This document shows positions 1 to 9,903 of a stretch of 64,000 nucleotides of DNA, one piece after another. Positions within the stretch are counted from its first letter, which is position 1; each line of letters begins with the position of its first letter. The translations under genes were made by a program, and so were the position numbers. The stretch is from Chroococcus sp. FPU101 (lineage in GTDB: Bacteria > Cyanobacteriota > Cyanobacteriia > Cyanobacteriales > Microcystaceae), in contig NZ_BLJI01000015.1 of assembly GCF_017312365.1 (NCBI RefSeq), positions 40,631-104,630 of the forward strand. Direction: 5' to 3'. Below the pieces are notes generated by a model that saw only the letters and a program-made list of their open reading frames with translations, made no database searches and was not told the origin of the DNA.

Positions 1-859
1 TAAAATCACTGCCTGGATGCTGTGGTGCTGCGACAAAATAGCCATATGAAGCTAAATGAGATAATTGTTTCTCAAAATCTTCTGGACGCGAGGCTAGTCC
101 ATGTGAAAAAATCATAACGGGTGTTTGACCACTGCGCCAACGTCGGGGTTTATAGACATCCATATAAAAGGTGCGTTGACGTTTTGGATCGGTTAATGTC
201 CAACGTTCTTTAATTACGTCATAAGTCCCCGCTTGCCGTAAATCCGTCATTGACGCATAGTTGACGAGCGGGTTTTTTGCGGCTTCTTCGGCTGATAATT
301 GAGCTAAATTTTGACTAAAAGATTCTGTTGCTTGGACAACAAGATTAATCATTCGAGATAATTTCAAAACGTCATTGACATTAATCTCAACGTTAGTCGG
401 CAGTTTCTGTAAAAAGTTTAATAACGTCAATCCTTGAGGATCAAGGGATGCTTGAATAATGGCTCCTCGCAACGCTAATTTTCCATTAATCCCGCCTTGA
501 ATCTTGATATATTCACCAAAAAATGTTAGAATCTCTTCTCCAGTTTCAGTATTAAAAAAACGAGATATTTGTAGAGGATTGATATTTGCTTTTTCAACTA
601 AAGCTCTGCGAAATTCGGCTTGTTGGCTTGGTGTAGTGCCTTTGAGATAAGTTCTTAAATTTGCGTCGATCGTACCATTAAGAGCAAAAGCTTCTAGGGA
701 AGACGTTTTAAGCTGTAGTTGTACAGGGCCATAATTAATTAAAATTACTTCTGCTGCTTCGAGGGGAACAGAGGTTAGAACAGATATGATACCAAAAATA
801 AGCGATGCCGCAGGTACGCGAAGCGCACGCAAAACGCGACGAAATCCTAAACTTTCCAA
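1..859 (-). CDS. Secreted alpha/beta hydrolase with DUF1400, 3' end outside window
   Basis: The first 286 residues of a protein whose remainder lies beyond base 1. I read it by translating the minus strand from a TTG at 859, with AGGAG just upstream. A short hydrophobic N-terminus ends in PLEAAEVILINYGPVQ, as in an exported protein, and is followed by a DUF1400 region and the start of a hydrolase fold (QHPGSD near the edge). It is clearly a paralogue of the complete gene at 14211-15836, which shares the same order and the same QHPGSD motif. Members are cyanobacterial putative lipases or dienelactone-hydrolase-like enzymes of unknown substrate. The basic part of the signal region is encoded by a GC-rich stretch (about 803-840) resembling a dispersed cyanobacterial repeat. 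The family is secure; the exact start is less so. Confidence 0.85.
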   Translation of the reverse strand, partial: MESLGFRRVLRALRVPAASLIFGIISVLTSVPLEAAEVILINYGPVQLQLKTSSLEAFALNGTIDANLRTYLKGTTPSQQAEFRRALVEKANINPLQISRFFNTETGEEILTFFGEYIKIQGGINGKLALRGAIIQASLDPQGLTLLNFLQKLPTNVEINVNDVLKLSRMINLVVQATESFSQNLAQLSAEEAAKNPLVNYASMTDLRQAGTYDVIKERWTLTDPKRQRTFYMDVYKPRRWRSGQTPVMIFSHGLASRPEDFEKQLSHLASYGYFVAAPQHPGSDF

Positions 860-979
860 AGCTTTCTCCTAGTAATCACAGATTAGAGTCAAAATCTAGC
901 TTATTTAGGGTTAACAATCAGCATTTTAATATAAGTATTGATCTTAACATTTCCATTTTAGCCTTCTTCAAGAAGTGAA

Positions 980-1873
980 ATGTTTAAGCAACCCTTGCTG
1001 ATTTATCCTAGATCACGGATGCTATTAACGGAATTAATCAAAGGTAAGAACGTGGATATTCGATTATTAGCATTAGATTTAGATGGTACGATCGTTGGAC
1101 ATAATAACCAAATCAGTCCAAGAGTTCAAGAAGCGATAACAGCAGCACAAAGCAAAGGAATACAGGTGGCAGTGGCTACGGGAAGAATGTATACTTCAGC
1201 CCGTAAATATCATCAAACGATCGTTTCTGCTCTACCGCTTATTGCTTACAATGGAGCCTTAATTCAAGATCCGTTGACCGAAAAAATACTTTATCATCTT
1301 CCCGTTCCCTTAGATACAGCCCTAGATTTAATCAATGAATTAGAAAAACCGCAATGGCGATCTAAAGTTAATATTCATCTCTATCTTAATGATCAACTGT
1401 ATGTTAGCCAAATCACCGAGGAAACAGAACGCTATGCAGCTAGATCGAATGTACCAGTGAATGCAGTGGGCAATCTAGAAACTTTCTTAAAAAATAACGC
1501 AGAGCCGACTAAAATTCTAGCGGTGGGAACTTCTCCTAAAGTGATCAAGCAACTGATGAGTACTTTACAAGGATATTTTACGAGCGATCAACTCTATCTG
1601 ACTCAGTCTACTCCAGTCTTTTTTGAAGCGACTCATCACAACGCAAATAAAGGAACGGGTGTTTGTTATCTTGCTGAACAAATCTTAGGTTTAACCGCAG
1701 AACAGGTAATGACGATCGGTGATAATTATAATGATGTTTCGATGTTGTCCTATGCTGGTTTTAGTGTAGCGATGGGGAATGCACCAGAGCAAGTTAAAGA
1801 AGTTGCCCAATGGGTTGCCCCTACTATTGAATTAGAGGGTGTAGCAGTCGCCATCGAAAAATTTTTACTTTGA
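980..1873 (+). CDS. Cof-type HAD hydrolase (sugar-phosphate or FMN phosphatase-like)
   Basis: A haloacid-dehalogenase-superfamily phosphatase of the Cof/YbiV subgroup, cytoplasmic, substrate unknown. Motif I is ALDLDGTIVG (about residues 31-40 of this frame) with the nucleophile and acid/base Asp pair. Motif II is ATGRMYTSA, motif III the lysine in KGTGVCYLAEQ, and motif IV GDNYNDVSMLSYAG near the C-terminus. Length (297) is normal once the cap domain is counted. The coordinates use the first ATG. A GTG at 1052, preceded by AAAGGTAAGA, would start at VDIRLLALDLDGT and matches where such proteins usually begin, so the first 24 residues may be untranslated. It is divergent from the DUF1400 gene upstream. 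Confidence 0.9.
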   Translation: MFKQPLLIYPRSRMLLTELIKGKNVDIRLLALDLDGTIVGHNNQISPRVQEAITAAQSKGIQVAVATGRMYTSARKYHQTIVSALPLIAYNGALIQDPLTEKILYHLPVPLDTALDLINELEKPQWRSKVNIHLYLNDQLYVSQITEETERYAARSNVPVNAVGNLETFLKNNAEPTKILAVGTSPKVIKQLMSTLQGYFTSDQLYLTQSTPVFFEATHHNANKGTGVCYLAEQILGLTAEQVMTIGDNYNDVSMLSYAGFSVAMGNAPEQVKEVAQWVAPTIELEGVAVAIEKFLL

Positions 1874-1943
1874 ACTTTTTTTAATCCTTTCCTAGGTTGC
1901 TCATATAATAAATGGGAAACTCAACATTAACCTTGTAGTCTTT

Positions 1944-2396
1944 ATGACAAAATTTTTAGCCCATCGCTGGTTAACTTCGTTTTTACTAGGATTTATTTCA
2001 TTTATTGTTGGATCTCAAACACTACCGACACAAGCAGAATCATTATATAGTCCAATTCCTCTAACTTCAGTTAATGAAATCTCTGACACGCTTTCTGATA
2101 AAGATATTCCAACTGGTGAAGGTGGGTTTGCTAGAGACTATGCCCTAGAACTTAATGAAGGCGATCAAGTTGCGATTGATTTAATTTCCGATGATTTTGA
2201 TGCGATCGTTGTTTTACTCTCTGATGATGGCACAACCGTCGCTGAAAATGATGATGGCCCAGATGGTAGTACAAATTCACTACTTTTTTCACGGATTACA
2301 GAATCAGGTAAATATATTATTCGCGTTCGAGCTTTTGGCGAAACAGGTAGCGGAAAATTTGTCCTCAAAGTGTCTCGTCTTCGCCCCACTAAATAA
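1944..2396 (+). CDS. Secreted PPC-domain protein
   Basis: A 150-residue exported protein with an N-terminal signal peptide (cleavage likely after PTQA, about residue 31) and one bacterial pre-peptidase C-terminal (PPC) beta-sandwich. Diagnostic stretches are YALELNEGDQVAIDLIS, DFDAIVVLLSDDG, ENDDGPDGSTNS and GKYIIRVRAF. PPC domains usually accompany secreted proteases, but no protease is fused or adjacent here, so this is a stand-alone PPC protein of unknown role. Acidic DD/ND clusters suggest calcium binding (inference). A second small PPC-like protein lies at 58292-58702. Confidence 0.8.
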   Translation: MTKFLAHRWLTSFLLGFISFIVGSQTLPTQAESLYSPIPLTSVNEISDTLSDKDIPTGEGGFARDYALELNEGDQVAIDLISDDFDAIVVLLSDDGTTVAENDDGPDGSTNSLLFSRITESGKYIIRVRAFGETGSGKFVLKVSRLRPTK

Positions 2397-2407
2397 AAAT
2401 TGATCAA

Positions 2408-3235
2408 TCAAAAAAATCTAGTTAGACAACAAAGATAAATCACTTCTGTCCATTCCACAACTGCCCCATAAGTATCGCCTGTGTGTCCCCCTAATTGACC
2501 ATTAAACCAAAATCCAGTCAGATAAGAAATGGTCAAACCTAAAACGATGATCAATAAATTGACAGTCCATTGCGTCGGATGAAAAAATTGATAACTGATA
2601 GTAAGTCCGAGTAGTGGCAATAGTCCCAACCAAACATCTTGAGGTAAACGGATATTTTGTTTATGAAACGCCCCTTTTCCAGTCGGTTTGAGATAGGGAT
2701 AAATAGCGATCGCTATAAGCTGTCCCCAACGTCCCCACCCCGCAGCAAACATCAAGACTAAATACCGATCCGATGTTAGATCACTAACCGCCAAAGTTTT
2801 CAGTAATAAAACGATCACCCCAGCCATCACCCCAAAAGCCCCGCTATGACTATCCTGCATGACTTCTAAACGACGTTTTGGCTCGGTTACGGCTAACCCG
2901 TCTGCTGTATCCATCACCCCATCCAAATGTAAGCCACCAGTGAGATAAAGCCAAATTGCGACCATTAAACCACTGCGAGTTAGATTCGGCCAGCCTAACT
3001 GAGCTAAAATAATATCTAGAATTCCTAAAAAACTACCTAAAAGGATTCCTATCCAACTACTCCAACGAGCAATTCTAAAATAATTAGGATGCCAAGTCGT
3101 CGGTAACCAGATAATCGGAATTGGTATTATAGTATAAAAAGATACAGCACCTAAAAAAGATTGGATCTGTTCTTTGATGAATATTTTTGCTCTAGGCACA
3201 TTAATCAGTGAAAATTTAAGGAAGAATTCAAACAA
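2408..3235 (-). CDS. cobS: Adenosylcobinamide-GDP ribazoletransferase
   Basis: Catalyses the last step of cobalamin assembly, joining adenosylcobinamide-GDP and alpha-ribazole (or its phosphate) in the cytoplasmic membrane. The family signature GLHLDGVMDTADGLAV is at residues 101-116 with the metal-binding Asp cluster, followed by MQDSHSGAFGVMAG. Several hydrophobic segments follow. Length (275) is slightly above the usual 250-260, so the first 15-20 residues before the IQSFLGAVSFYT segment may be an over-extended start. No other cobalamin gene is adjacent and I see no cobalamin riboswitch in the 105 bases upstream. It converges on the PPC gene. Confidence 0.92.
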   Translation of the reverse strand: MFEFFLKFSLINVPRAKIFIKEQIQSFLGAVSFYTIIPIPIIWLPTTWHPNYFRIARWSSWIGILLGSFLGILDIILAQLGWPNLTRSGLMVAIWLYLTGGLHLDGVMDTADGLAVTEPKRRLEVMQDSHSGAFGVMAGVIVLLLKTLAVSDLTSDRYLVLMFAAGWGRWGQLIAIAIYPYLKPTGKGAFHKQNIRLPQDVWLGLLPLLGLTISYQFFHPTQWTVNLLIIVLGLTISYLTGFWFNGQLGGHTGDTYGAVVEWTEVIYLCCLTRFF

Positions 3236-3341
3236 TTTGCGTTAATATTGTATCGTAGCCTACTCAGCACAGAAATCAAATATGTAGCAGGTTTCTCACA
3301 GATTTTAAGCATTATATTAAATTTTTAATAGGTAATTTCTC

Positions 3342-3800
3342 ATGAATTACGACAACTCATCTCATTCGTTCCCCGCTCCTTGTATTATCGATTTTGGCAC
3401 AATAATTAATAAAGACGATATCCGACGGTTGCTCAATGATTTAGGACGTGTTAGATACATACACACCCTAGAGGGAAAAATACAAAGTGAAGGGGAAGGA
3501 TGGATAGTAGAAGTTTTTACAGATCCTCAACAAGCAACCATTGTTGCTAATCATACTTTATATTTAAACGTTCAAAGTTTTGATTATTTAACATTACACC
3601 AATCCCCTGAAAACAATACCTATTTTGATTTAGTGCAAGATAATCGCCAATTACGATTAATTCCCCTCAGTAGTCCTCTAGAAGAACAAGAAAACAGGCG
3701 AACAATCGATGTAGATACGCTAGAAGTTATGATGAATCAAGTATTATCCGCTAAATGGGATGTTCAAATTGATGATGACGATGAGGATATTCCTTTTTAA
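3342..3800 (+). CDS. Conserved cyanobacterial protein upstream of tgt, function unknown
   Basis: A 152-residue soluble protein that I do not recognise as a characterised family. It is acidic at the C-terminus (a run of D/E before IPF), has no signal peptide or membrane segment, and has mixed alpha/beta composition. It ends three bases before tgt begins, so the two are almost certainly cotranscribed and possibly translationally coupled. Codon use and spacing support a real gene. Its position with tgt and psbK is the only functional hint. Confidence 0.75.
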   Translation: MNYDNSSHSFPAPCIIDFGTIINKDDIRRLLNDLGRVRYIHTLEGKIQSEGEGWIVEVFTDPQQATIVANHTLYLNVQSFDYLTLHQSPENNTYFDLVQDNRQLRLIPLSSPLEEQENRRTIDVDTLEVMMNQVLSAKWDVQIDDDDEDIPF

Positions 3801-4922
<1,122 letters not shown>

Positions 4923-4973
4923 TACAATTTGAGTCATCTTTAAAAAACAAGTCTTGGATAGGTAGATAGATCA

Positions 4974-5111
4974 ATGGATGCGGCACTCTTGTTAGCAAAA
5001 TTACCCGAAGCGTACCAAATTTTCGATCCGTTAGTGGATGTTTTACCTCTGATTCCCTTATTTTTCTTATTACTTGCTTTCGTATGGCAAGCGGCTGTAG
5101 GTTTTAGATAA
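4974..5111 (+). CDS. psbK: Photosystem II reaction centre protein K
   Basis: A 45-residue single-span subunit of PSII that sits by CP43 and helps stabilise plastoquinone and peripheral contacts. I translated it by hand because it is short. The N-terminal presequence MDAALLLA is followed by the conserved mature start [17 protein letters not shown] and the transmembrane stretch ending [10 protein letters not shown]. The mature part (37 residues) has the canonical length. ATG at 4974 has GGTAG/TAGA-rich sequence upstream rather than a strong Shine-Dalgarno. A clear hairpin terminator follows 26 bases after the stop. Its neighbour tgt upstream is a common cyanobacterial arrangement. Confidence 0.97.
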   Translation: MDAALLLAKLPEAYQIFDPLVDVLPLIPLFFLLLAFVWQAAVGFR

Positions 5112-5136
5112 TTTGTCTAAAAAATATAAAAAAAGT

Positions 5137-5174
5137 AAAGGGCATCTTGATTAGATGTCCTTTTGTTTTTCTTA
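5137..5174 (+). terminator. Rho-independent terminator after psbK
   Basis: AAAGGGCATCT and AGATGTCCTTT form an 11-bp stem (one G-U pair) around the loop TGATT, followed by a T-rich run. It closes the 3342-psbK transcription unit. Confidence 0.85.
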
Positions 5175-5187
5175 ATTTTGAATAATT

Positions 5188-6255
5188 TTACTTGACTTCA
5201 GCACGAAGAAATTTAAAAGGTTCGGCGGGCTTAAACTGATCTGCCACATTGCCAGCTAAAATAACACCATTCGTTAAAGTTAGCTTTTTCGTCAGACTTC
5301 CTTCAGCAAAATCAAGATCAGAAAGATTTACCCAAAATACATTAGGACTACGAGTCGATTCAAAAAAATAACGTTTGTTCTTTTGATCTGATACGGTACG
5401 CCACACCGTCGAGGAAATTTCAGGCCGATCAGGTGTAGAGATGCCTAACGGAACTGATACACTGCGGATCACACTAAAAGCGGCTGCAACTGCTTCATTG
5501 ATATCCGATGTTTTTGGGATTGCATTAATATAAAATGAAGCTCGGACAAAGCGATCGGCCGCTCGATTAGTCCCTGGTAACATGGTCAATCCGCCAATCT
5601 GTTTCCAATAATCAGTGAGGGCAAGTTGTTGCTCATATACTGGAGAATTGGTCATCACCTGATAGTCTCGACTATGGTGAATCACCAGTTTTCCACCTAT
5701 ATATTCAAAGATAGCAGAGTCGCCAGTCGCGTCAGAAATCGACAAATGTACCGTCCCTGGTTTGCCGTCTGGGGACATCGATGGAACAACATAAAATGGC
5801 TCTTTCCGTAAAGTGTCTACTGCTTCTGCGACAGTAGCAAAGTTATCTAAAACGTACTGTGTCCATATCGATACAGCTAGAGGTTTTCGGGGATCATTGG
5901 GGGTAGGTTTAACATATTCGGATTCAGAAAGATAATTTAGATTAGCAACTAAACCCTTCTCATTCATGCCATCGGCTGTACCCGCATCGAATCCTGCTGC
6001 AATCACGCTACCATATTTAGAAGTCCATTGAATCGATTTGGGGCCTGCTGCACCATCACGCTTGACTCCACGTGGAAAAGCCCAGAGATTTGTCCCAAGG
6101 TCGTTATACCAGTCCATGCTACGTACGGTAATAACCGTATTTTCTGGCCCTAAATAAACCGCCCGCGTACAAGCTTGTAGTTTTGTGTGGGGAATCATCC
6201 CAACCAATAATGTAGACAGCGCAATACTTAATACTTTATTAATTGTAGTTTTCAT
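5188..6255 (-). CDS. Secreted choloylglycine-hydrolase-family linear amide C-N hydrolase
   Basis: An Ntn-fold hydrolase related to bile salt hydrolase and penicillin V acylase. A signal peptide occupies about residues 1-28 and ends LQA, exposing Cys29 (CTRAVYLG) as the N-terminal nucleophile, the classic maturation of this family in Gram-negatives. Arg and Asp of the VRSMDWYND stretch follow at 45-48, and NxxGL-type sequence MNEKGLVANLNYL sits near 102-115. Length (355) is normal. In cyanobacteria the natural substrate is unproven; acyl-homoserine lactone or fatty-acid amides are possible (inference). It is convergent with psbK and has no obvious operon partner. Confidence 0.9.
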   Translation of the reverse strand: MKTTINKVLSIALSTLLVGMIPHTKLQACTRAVYLGPENTVITVRSMDWYNDLGTNLWAFPRGVKRDGAAGPKSIQWTSKYGSVIAAGFDAGTADGMNEKGLVANLNYLSESEYVKPTPNDPRKPLAVSIWTQYVLDNFATVAEAVDTLRKEPFYVVPSMSPDGKPGTVHLSISDATGDSAIFEYIGGKLVIHHSRDYQVMTNSPVYEQQLALTDYWKQIGGLTMLPGTNRAADRFVRASFYINAIPKTSDINEAVAAAFSVIRSVSVPLGISTPDRPEISSTVWRTVSDQKNKRYFFESTRSPNVFWVNLSDLDFAEGSLTKKLTLTNGVILAGNVADQFKPAEPFKFLRAEVK

Positions 6256-6460
6256 GATTGGTTAATTTTGGATTATGAATGCTCATGTGCCAGATGAGCC
6301 GCACAACTTAATTATTAAATGCAGAAATTTATTAATATGTTACTCACTAATAAGAAGGATCAAATATTAATTTATTTTTAAAAATTACATTAAGTTTATT
6401 GAAGTAAATGTAAGTTTTTTGATTTACTTTTTTCACAGATTAATTTCATCTATTGGAAAT

Positions 6461-7117
6461 TTATGAATACAAATGTTCGATCTGTTTAGCCAGATAAAGA
6501 CGTTTGGGTTGTTTAAACAGCCAACTGATTAGGCCATGCTCTACTTTTTGCAGTTGATAACCATGACTAAAATAAAGTTGCTGTGCAGCTAAATTATCTT
6601 CGAGAACGTGTAGCGATAATTCGTCAAACCCCCATTCAAGGGCAATGCGATCGCATTTTATTAATAATTGTCGTGCAACTCCTTGACCACGATATTCAGG
6701 TAACACCGCCAAATTAGAAATATAGGGAATTTGTTTAGACATGATTTGATGTCGTAAACCTAGTTCAACCGTTCCCACAAGGGTTTCTGATTTTGTGCCA
6801 TGATTAGAGGGGTTGGAAAAAGCAACTATACAACGGTAGTTTGGTTTAGTAGAACGTAAACGTCCTCTGATATCCTCAGTCATCCCCAATTTAAATAAGG
6901 GTTGTAGTCCTAGTACGGTTGTTTGAGGTGGATAAAAACTACGAGATAGAACCTCAACTAACCCCTTAAGATCCTTGGGTTGAGCCGATCGAATATTGAG
7001 TGATAAAATTACTGGTACTTGCTCCTTCTTATCTAATTGGCAAGATTTAGACACAGGTTTTACACTGGGATTAAAAATTTGTTTTAATAAAGGACACGAA
7101 AAGAGTTTATAAAGCAA
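6461..7117 (-). CDS. GNAT-family N-acetyltransferase
   Basis: An acetyl-CoA-dependent acyltransferase of unknown acceptor. After an N-terminal extension of about 40 residues, the GNAT fold starts at LNIRSAQPKDLKGLVEVL. The acetyl-CoA loop is in NLAVLPEYRGQGVARQLL (about 145-162), followed by the ALEWGFDELSLHVLEDN and AAQQLYFSHGYQ elements typical of RimI-like acetyltransferases. The start is a TTG with AGG upstream; no better start precedes the fold. The 205 bases on its 3' side (6256-6460) hold no gene. Confidence 0.85.
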   Translation of the reverse strand: MLYKLFSCPLLKQIFNPSVKPVSKSCQLDKKEQVPVILSLNIRSAQPKDLKGLVEVLSRSFYPPQTTVLGLQPLFKLGMTEDIRGRLRSTKPNYRCIVAFSNPSNHGTKSETLVGTVELGLRHQIMSKQIPYISNLAVLPEYRGQGVARQLLIKCDRIALEWGFDELSLHVLEDNLAAQQLYFSHGYQLQKVEHGLISWLFKQPKRLYLAKQIEHLYS

Positions 7118-7209
7118 GAAAATAACCTAAATGATTGATAGTTGTATCTAATTATCTGCTTTATATTATAAACCTCTGATCATACCCTGTTCTGTCCAAG
7201 CTATCAGTC

Positions 7210-8268
7210 TTAAATCGTTGTGCCTCGATAGGTTAAGCCACTGCGTTTCATCGAAAATCGTCGAGCAAATTGAGGAAGATCCCCCTGATGTCCGAGCAAA
7301 ATGACTGTATCCCCTTCTTGCAAGATAAATGAATGTGAGGGATGAATTAAAATTGTTCCATCAAGTTGACGAAGTGCGACGACGACAAAAGCTCCTTTTC
7401 CTCCTGTTTCCATTTCACTAATCGGTTGGTTGACAAAAGGTGAATTAGATGTGATTGAAAGTTCTTCAAGTTTGAGATCAATTTGCGCGAGTAATTCATT
7501 AAGATTCCGTCTACCTTCATCTTCTTCAAGAAAATCAATAGCCGCAGGATGGGTAATCATTTGAGCCATCCGTTCGGCCCCGATCGTCGCTGGTAAAATA
7601 ACTTGATTAGCCCCCGCTAACTTCAGTTTTTTTTCAGTAGAGGGTAACTCCCCTCTAGCAATAATCATTAAATTAGAATTCAATTCCCTAGCGGTTAAGG
7701 TAATAAAGACATTTAGAGCATCATCAGGAAGAACGGTCGCTAAATATTTCGCTTTTTGGATTCCTGCTGTATATAGACTATTTTCATCGGCGGCATTGCC
7801 TTCTACAATTAAATAGCCTTTTTCTTGAGCTTGTATAATTCTTTCAGAGTTGTTATCAATAATAACAAACGTGGCTTGTGATTCTTGTAGCCTTCGGGCT
7901 AAAATCTGTCCTAAACGACCATAACCACAGATAATCACGTGATCTTGTAGCGATTCTATTTCTCGATTCATGCGTCTTGATGCTAACATTTGATTGATTT
8001 GACCCTCGGTGATCATTTGAAAAAATCCACCGACTGCATAAACGGCTGAAGTTGTACCACAAATAATCACCAGTATAGTTAAGATCCTAAGTCCTGGTGT
8101 ATTAATCGGTCTAATTTCTCCAAAGCCAACGCCAAAAACCGTAATAATGACTTGATAAAACGAATCCAAAAAATTCCAGCCGTACAACATATATCCTATT
8201 GTCGCGCCAACAACAGTAGCGAGAAAAAACAGAATACCTAATAAAGTACGCTGGAGCGAACTTAGCAC
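7210..8268 (-). CDS. Two-TM potassium channel with RCK domains (SynCaK/MthK-like)
   Basis: A membrane channel with TM1 (about 8-28), pore helix and filter, TM2 (about 60-82), then a cytoplasmic RCK_N domain (HVIICGYGRLGQILARRL at 110-127) and RCK_C near 265-335 ending before the gene's C-terminus. The architecture is that of ligand-gated K+ channels such as MthK. The filter reads TVFGVGFGE (43-51) instead of TVGYGD, keeping a G-x-G-F-G core. The closest relative I can recall is the Synechocystis calcium-activated channel SynCaK, but that is memory, not a search. A GTG start is preceded by AGGGC. It lies just downstream of hisZ on the same strand (79 bp apart). Confidence 0.88.
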   Translation of the reverse strand: MLSSLQRTLLGILFFLATVVGATIGYMLYGWNFLDSFYQVIITVFGVGFGEIRPINTPGLRILTILVIICGTTSAVYAVGGFFQMITEGQINQMLASRRMNREIESLQDHVIICGYGRLGQILARRLQESQATFVIIDNNSERIIQAQEKGYLIVEGNAADENSLYTAGIQKAKYLATVLPDDALNVFITLTARELNSNLMIIARGELPSTEKKLKLAGANQVILPATIGAERMAQMITHPAAIDFLEEDEGRRNLNELLAQIDLKLEELSITSNSPFVNQPISEMETGGKGAFVVVALRQLDGTILIHPSHSFILQEGDTVILLGHQGDLPQFARRFSMKRSGLTYRGTTI

Positions 8269-8346
8269 CTTTAGCCCTCCAGAGCGAAAAGATCAAATCT
8301 ATCTCATGATAGTTGTTGATTAAGTTTAAGGGAGTATAGAGGAATG

Positions 8347-9564
8347 CTATAATGACTCATCTTCAACTTGTCCATCCGAGCCAATCCAAGCTAATTTTTT
8401 GACTCTCACCCGACGGGCATATTCTCGAATCGCTTCAGGAGAACGCCCACCAATTTCAAGAGCAACTCGCAGGAGTTCTGGCGATTTTCTTAAGTGTTGA
8501 GCATGAATTAAAGCCGCAATTTCCGCATCAGGTGTTTGAGGAATCACTAACCAATCTAAAGGGGGCGTTTCTTGGGGTAAAAGAGTAGTCGAAAGTAAAC
8601 AAGTGTGTAAATTTTCTAAATTAAGCGAAAAGCCAATACCTGGGGCGGCTTTTGAAAGAGGATGATACACGCTTAATAATTGGTCATAACGTCCGCCTTG
8701 AGCTAAGATGCGGAGTTGCTGATCGGTATAACTAACGGCTTTAAAAATAATTCCCGTATAAAAATCAAAGGTTTGCACCAAACTTAAATCTAATACCCAG
8801 GGAAGGGGTTTAGCAAAGCTATTCTGTACTAATTCTAGTAAGGATTTAAGATTATTAACGGCTTGTTGTGCGGATTGATCTAAATCAAGAGTGAGGATTT
8901 TTTGCAGAACATCGCTAGGATTACCTCGTAGATTAAATAATAGTAGGGCTTGTTCTCGTAGGACTGCACTTGGATAAGACAAATTTTCTAAACTGACATA
9001 ATCTAAGTTAGCAAGACAGTGACGGACTTGTTGTTGCAAAGGAAGCGGAAAAGGAGAGAGTAAAGAGCGAGTTAATTCGGCTTCTCCTAAGATTAAATGC
9101 CATTGAGGTACACCCAGTTGCTCTAAACATTGAGCCAATAACAGCAAAATTTCGGCATCTGCTAACACACCACCTGCAAAAAGTAGTTCTACACCCGCTT
9201 GATGAAATTCTAATTGTTGTCCATGATGTCCAGTGGGAGGATTACGAAAAACATTAGCACGATAACAGATGCGTTGTGGATGAGAATGATCTGCTAAACG
9301 AGTGACGGCAGTACGGGCAATAGAGGCGGTTAATTCGGGGCGTAATCCTAATGCTCCTTCGCTGGTTTCTTGTAGTTGAATAACCGTAGAACGTTCAATC
9401 GCGCCACCTGCTATTAGTGTATCAAGCCATTCGATGCTAGAGGTGACAATACGTTGATAGCCCCACCGTTGAAAAATCTCTTGTATGCGATCGTTGATCC
9501 ATGATTTTTGAGTCACTTCAAGGGGGAGTAAATCTCTTGCGCCAGACGGTGCTTGATGAATCAT
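8347..9564 (-). CDS. hisZ: ATP phosphoribosyltransferase regulatory subunit
   Basis: A HisRS-like paralogue that partners short-form HisG in the first step of histidine biosynthesis. The start MIHQAPSGARDLLP is typical of HisZ. Class II synthetase motif 2-like RNPPTGHHGQQLEFHQAGVE lies near 106-125 and a motif 3-like AQGGRYDQL near 288-297. The C-terminal HisRS anticodon-binding domain is replaced by a short region (LRVALEIGGRSPEAIREYAR), which separates HisZ from HisS. Length (405) fits. hisG is not in the window. A terminator 88-115 bp upstream (at 9652-9679) insulates it from the tRNA. Confidence 0.95.
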   Translation of the reverse strand: MIHQAPSGARDLLPLEVTQKSWINDRIQEIFQRWGYQRIVTSSIEWLDTLIAGGAIERSTVIQLQETSEGALGLRPELTASIARTAVTRLADHSHPQRICYRANVFRNPPTGHHGQQLEFHQAGVELLFAGGVLADAEILLLLAQCLEQLGVPQWHLILGEAELTRSLLSPFPLPLQQQVRHCLANLDYVSLENLSYPSAVLREQALLLFNLRGNPSDVLQKILTLDLDQSAQQAVNNLKSLLELVQNSFAKPLPWVLDLSLVQTFDFYTGIIFKAVSYTDQQLRILAQGGRYDQLLSVYHPLSKAAPGIGFSLNLENLHTCLLSTTLLPQETPPLDWLVIPQTPDAEIAALIHAQHLRKSPELLRVALEIGGRSPEAIREYARRVRVKKLAWIGSDGQVEDESL

Positions 9565-9651
9565 TGTTTTGATGCTAATTGAATGGTGTTTTGACCAATC
9601 GTAAATTTATATTTGGTCGTTGATTTGCTACCGCCATTGTGTTTATGACAT

Positions 9652-9679
9652 AAAAAACCCTAGTTGTTCAACTGGGGTT
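9652..9679 (-). terminator. Rho-independent terminator downstream of tRNA-Thr
   Basis: On the minus strand AACCCCAGTT-GAAC-AACTAGGGTT forms a 10-bp stem (one mismatch-like G/U position) followed by TTTTTT. It lies about 97 bases downstream of the tRNA and just upstream of hisZ. Confidence 0.8.
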
Positions 9680-9775
9680 CTCGTAGTATCTACATTTTAC
9701 ATTTACAGTCGTCCCCAATCAATTCTTTAAACAACATCTTGATTGATGCTCAAAAATTAATAGTTTTTTACACTA

Positions 9776-9847
9776 AGCCGATGATGGGATTTGAACCCAC
9801 GACCAATTGATTACGAATCAACTACTCTACCACTGAGCTACATCGGC
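9776..9847 (-). tRNA. tRNA-Thr (anticodon CGT)
   Basis: Folded by hand as a 72-base cloverleaf: acceptor GCCGATG/CATCGGC (7 bp, perfect); D arm GCTC/GAGT; anticodon stem GTTGA/TCAAT with loop TTCGTAA giving anticodon CGT, which reads ACG threonine codons; a five-base variable loop; T arm GTGGG/CCCAT with loop TTCAAAT; and discriminator T. CCA is not encoded, as is usual in cyanobacteria. The D-arm and anticodon-arm ends close with G-U pairs. Confidence 0.95.
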
Positions 9848-9903
9848 ATTGCCAATCTCAAATTATACTATAAAGAAGAATAAAAAATCAAAAGATTTAA
9901 CGC

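Noticed and set aside
3236..3341. Possible cobalamin riboswitch near cobS
   Set aside because: No B12-box-like sequence or supporting structure seen.
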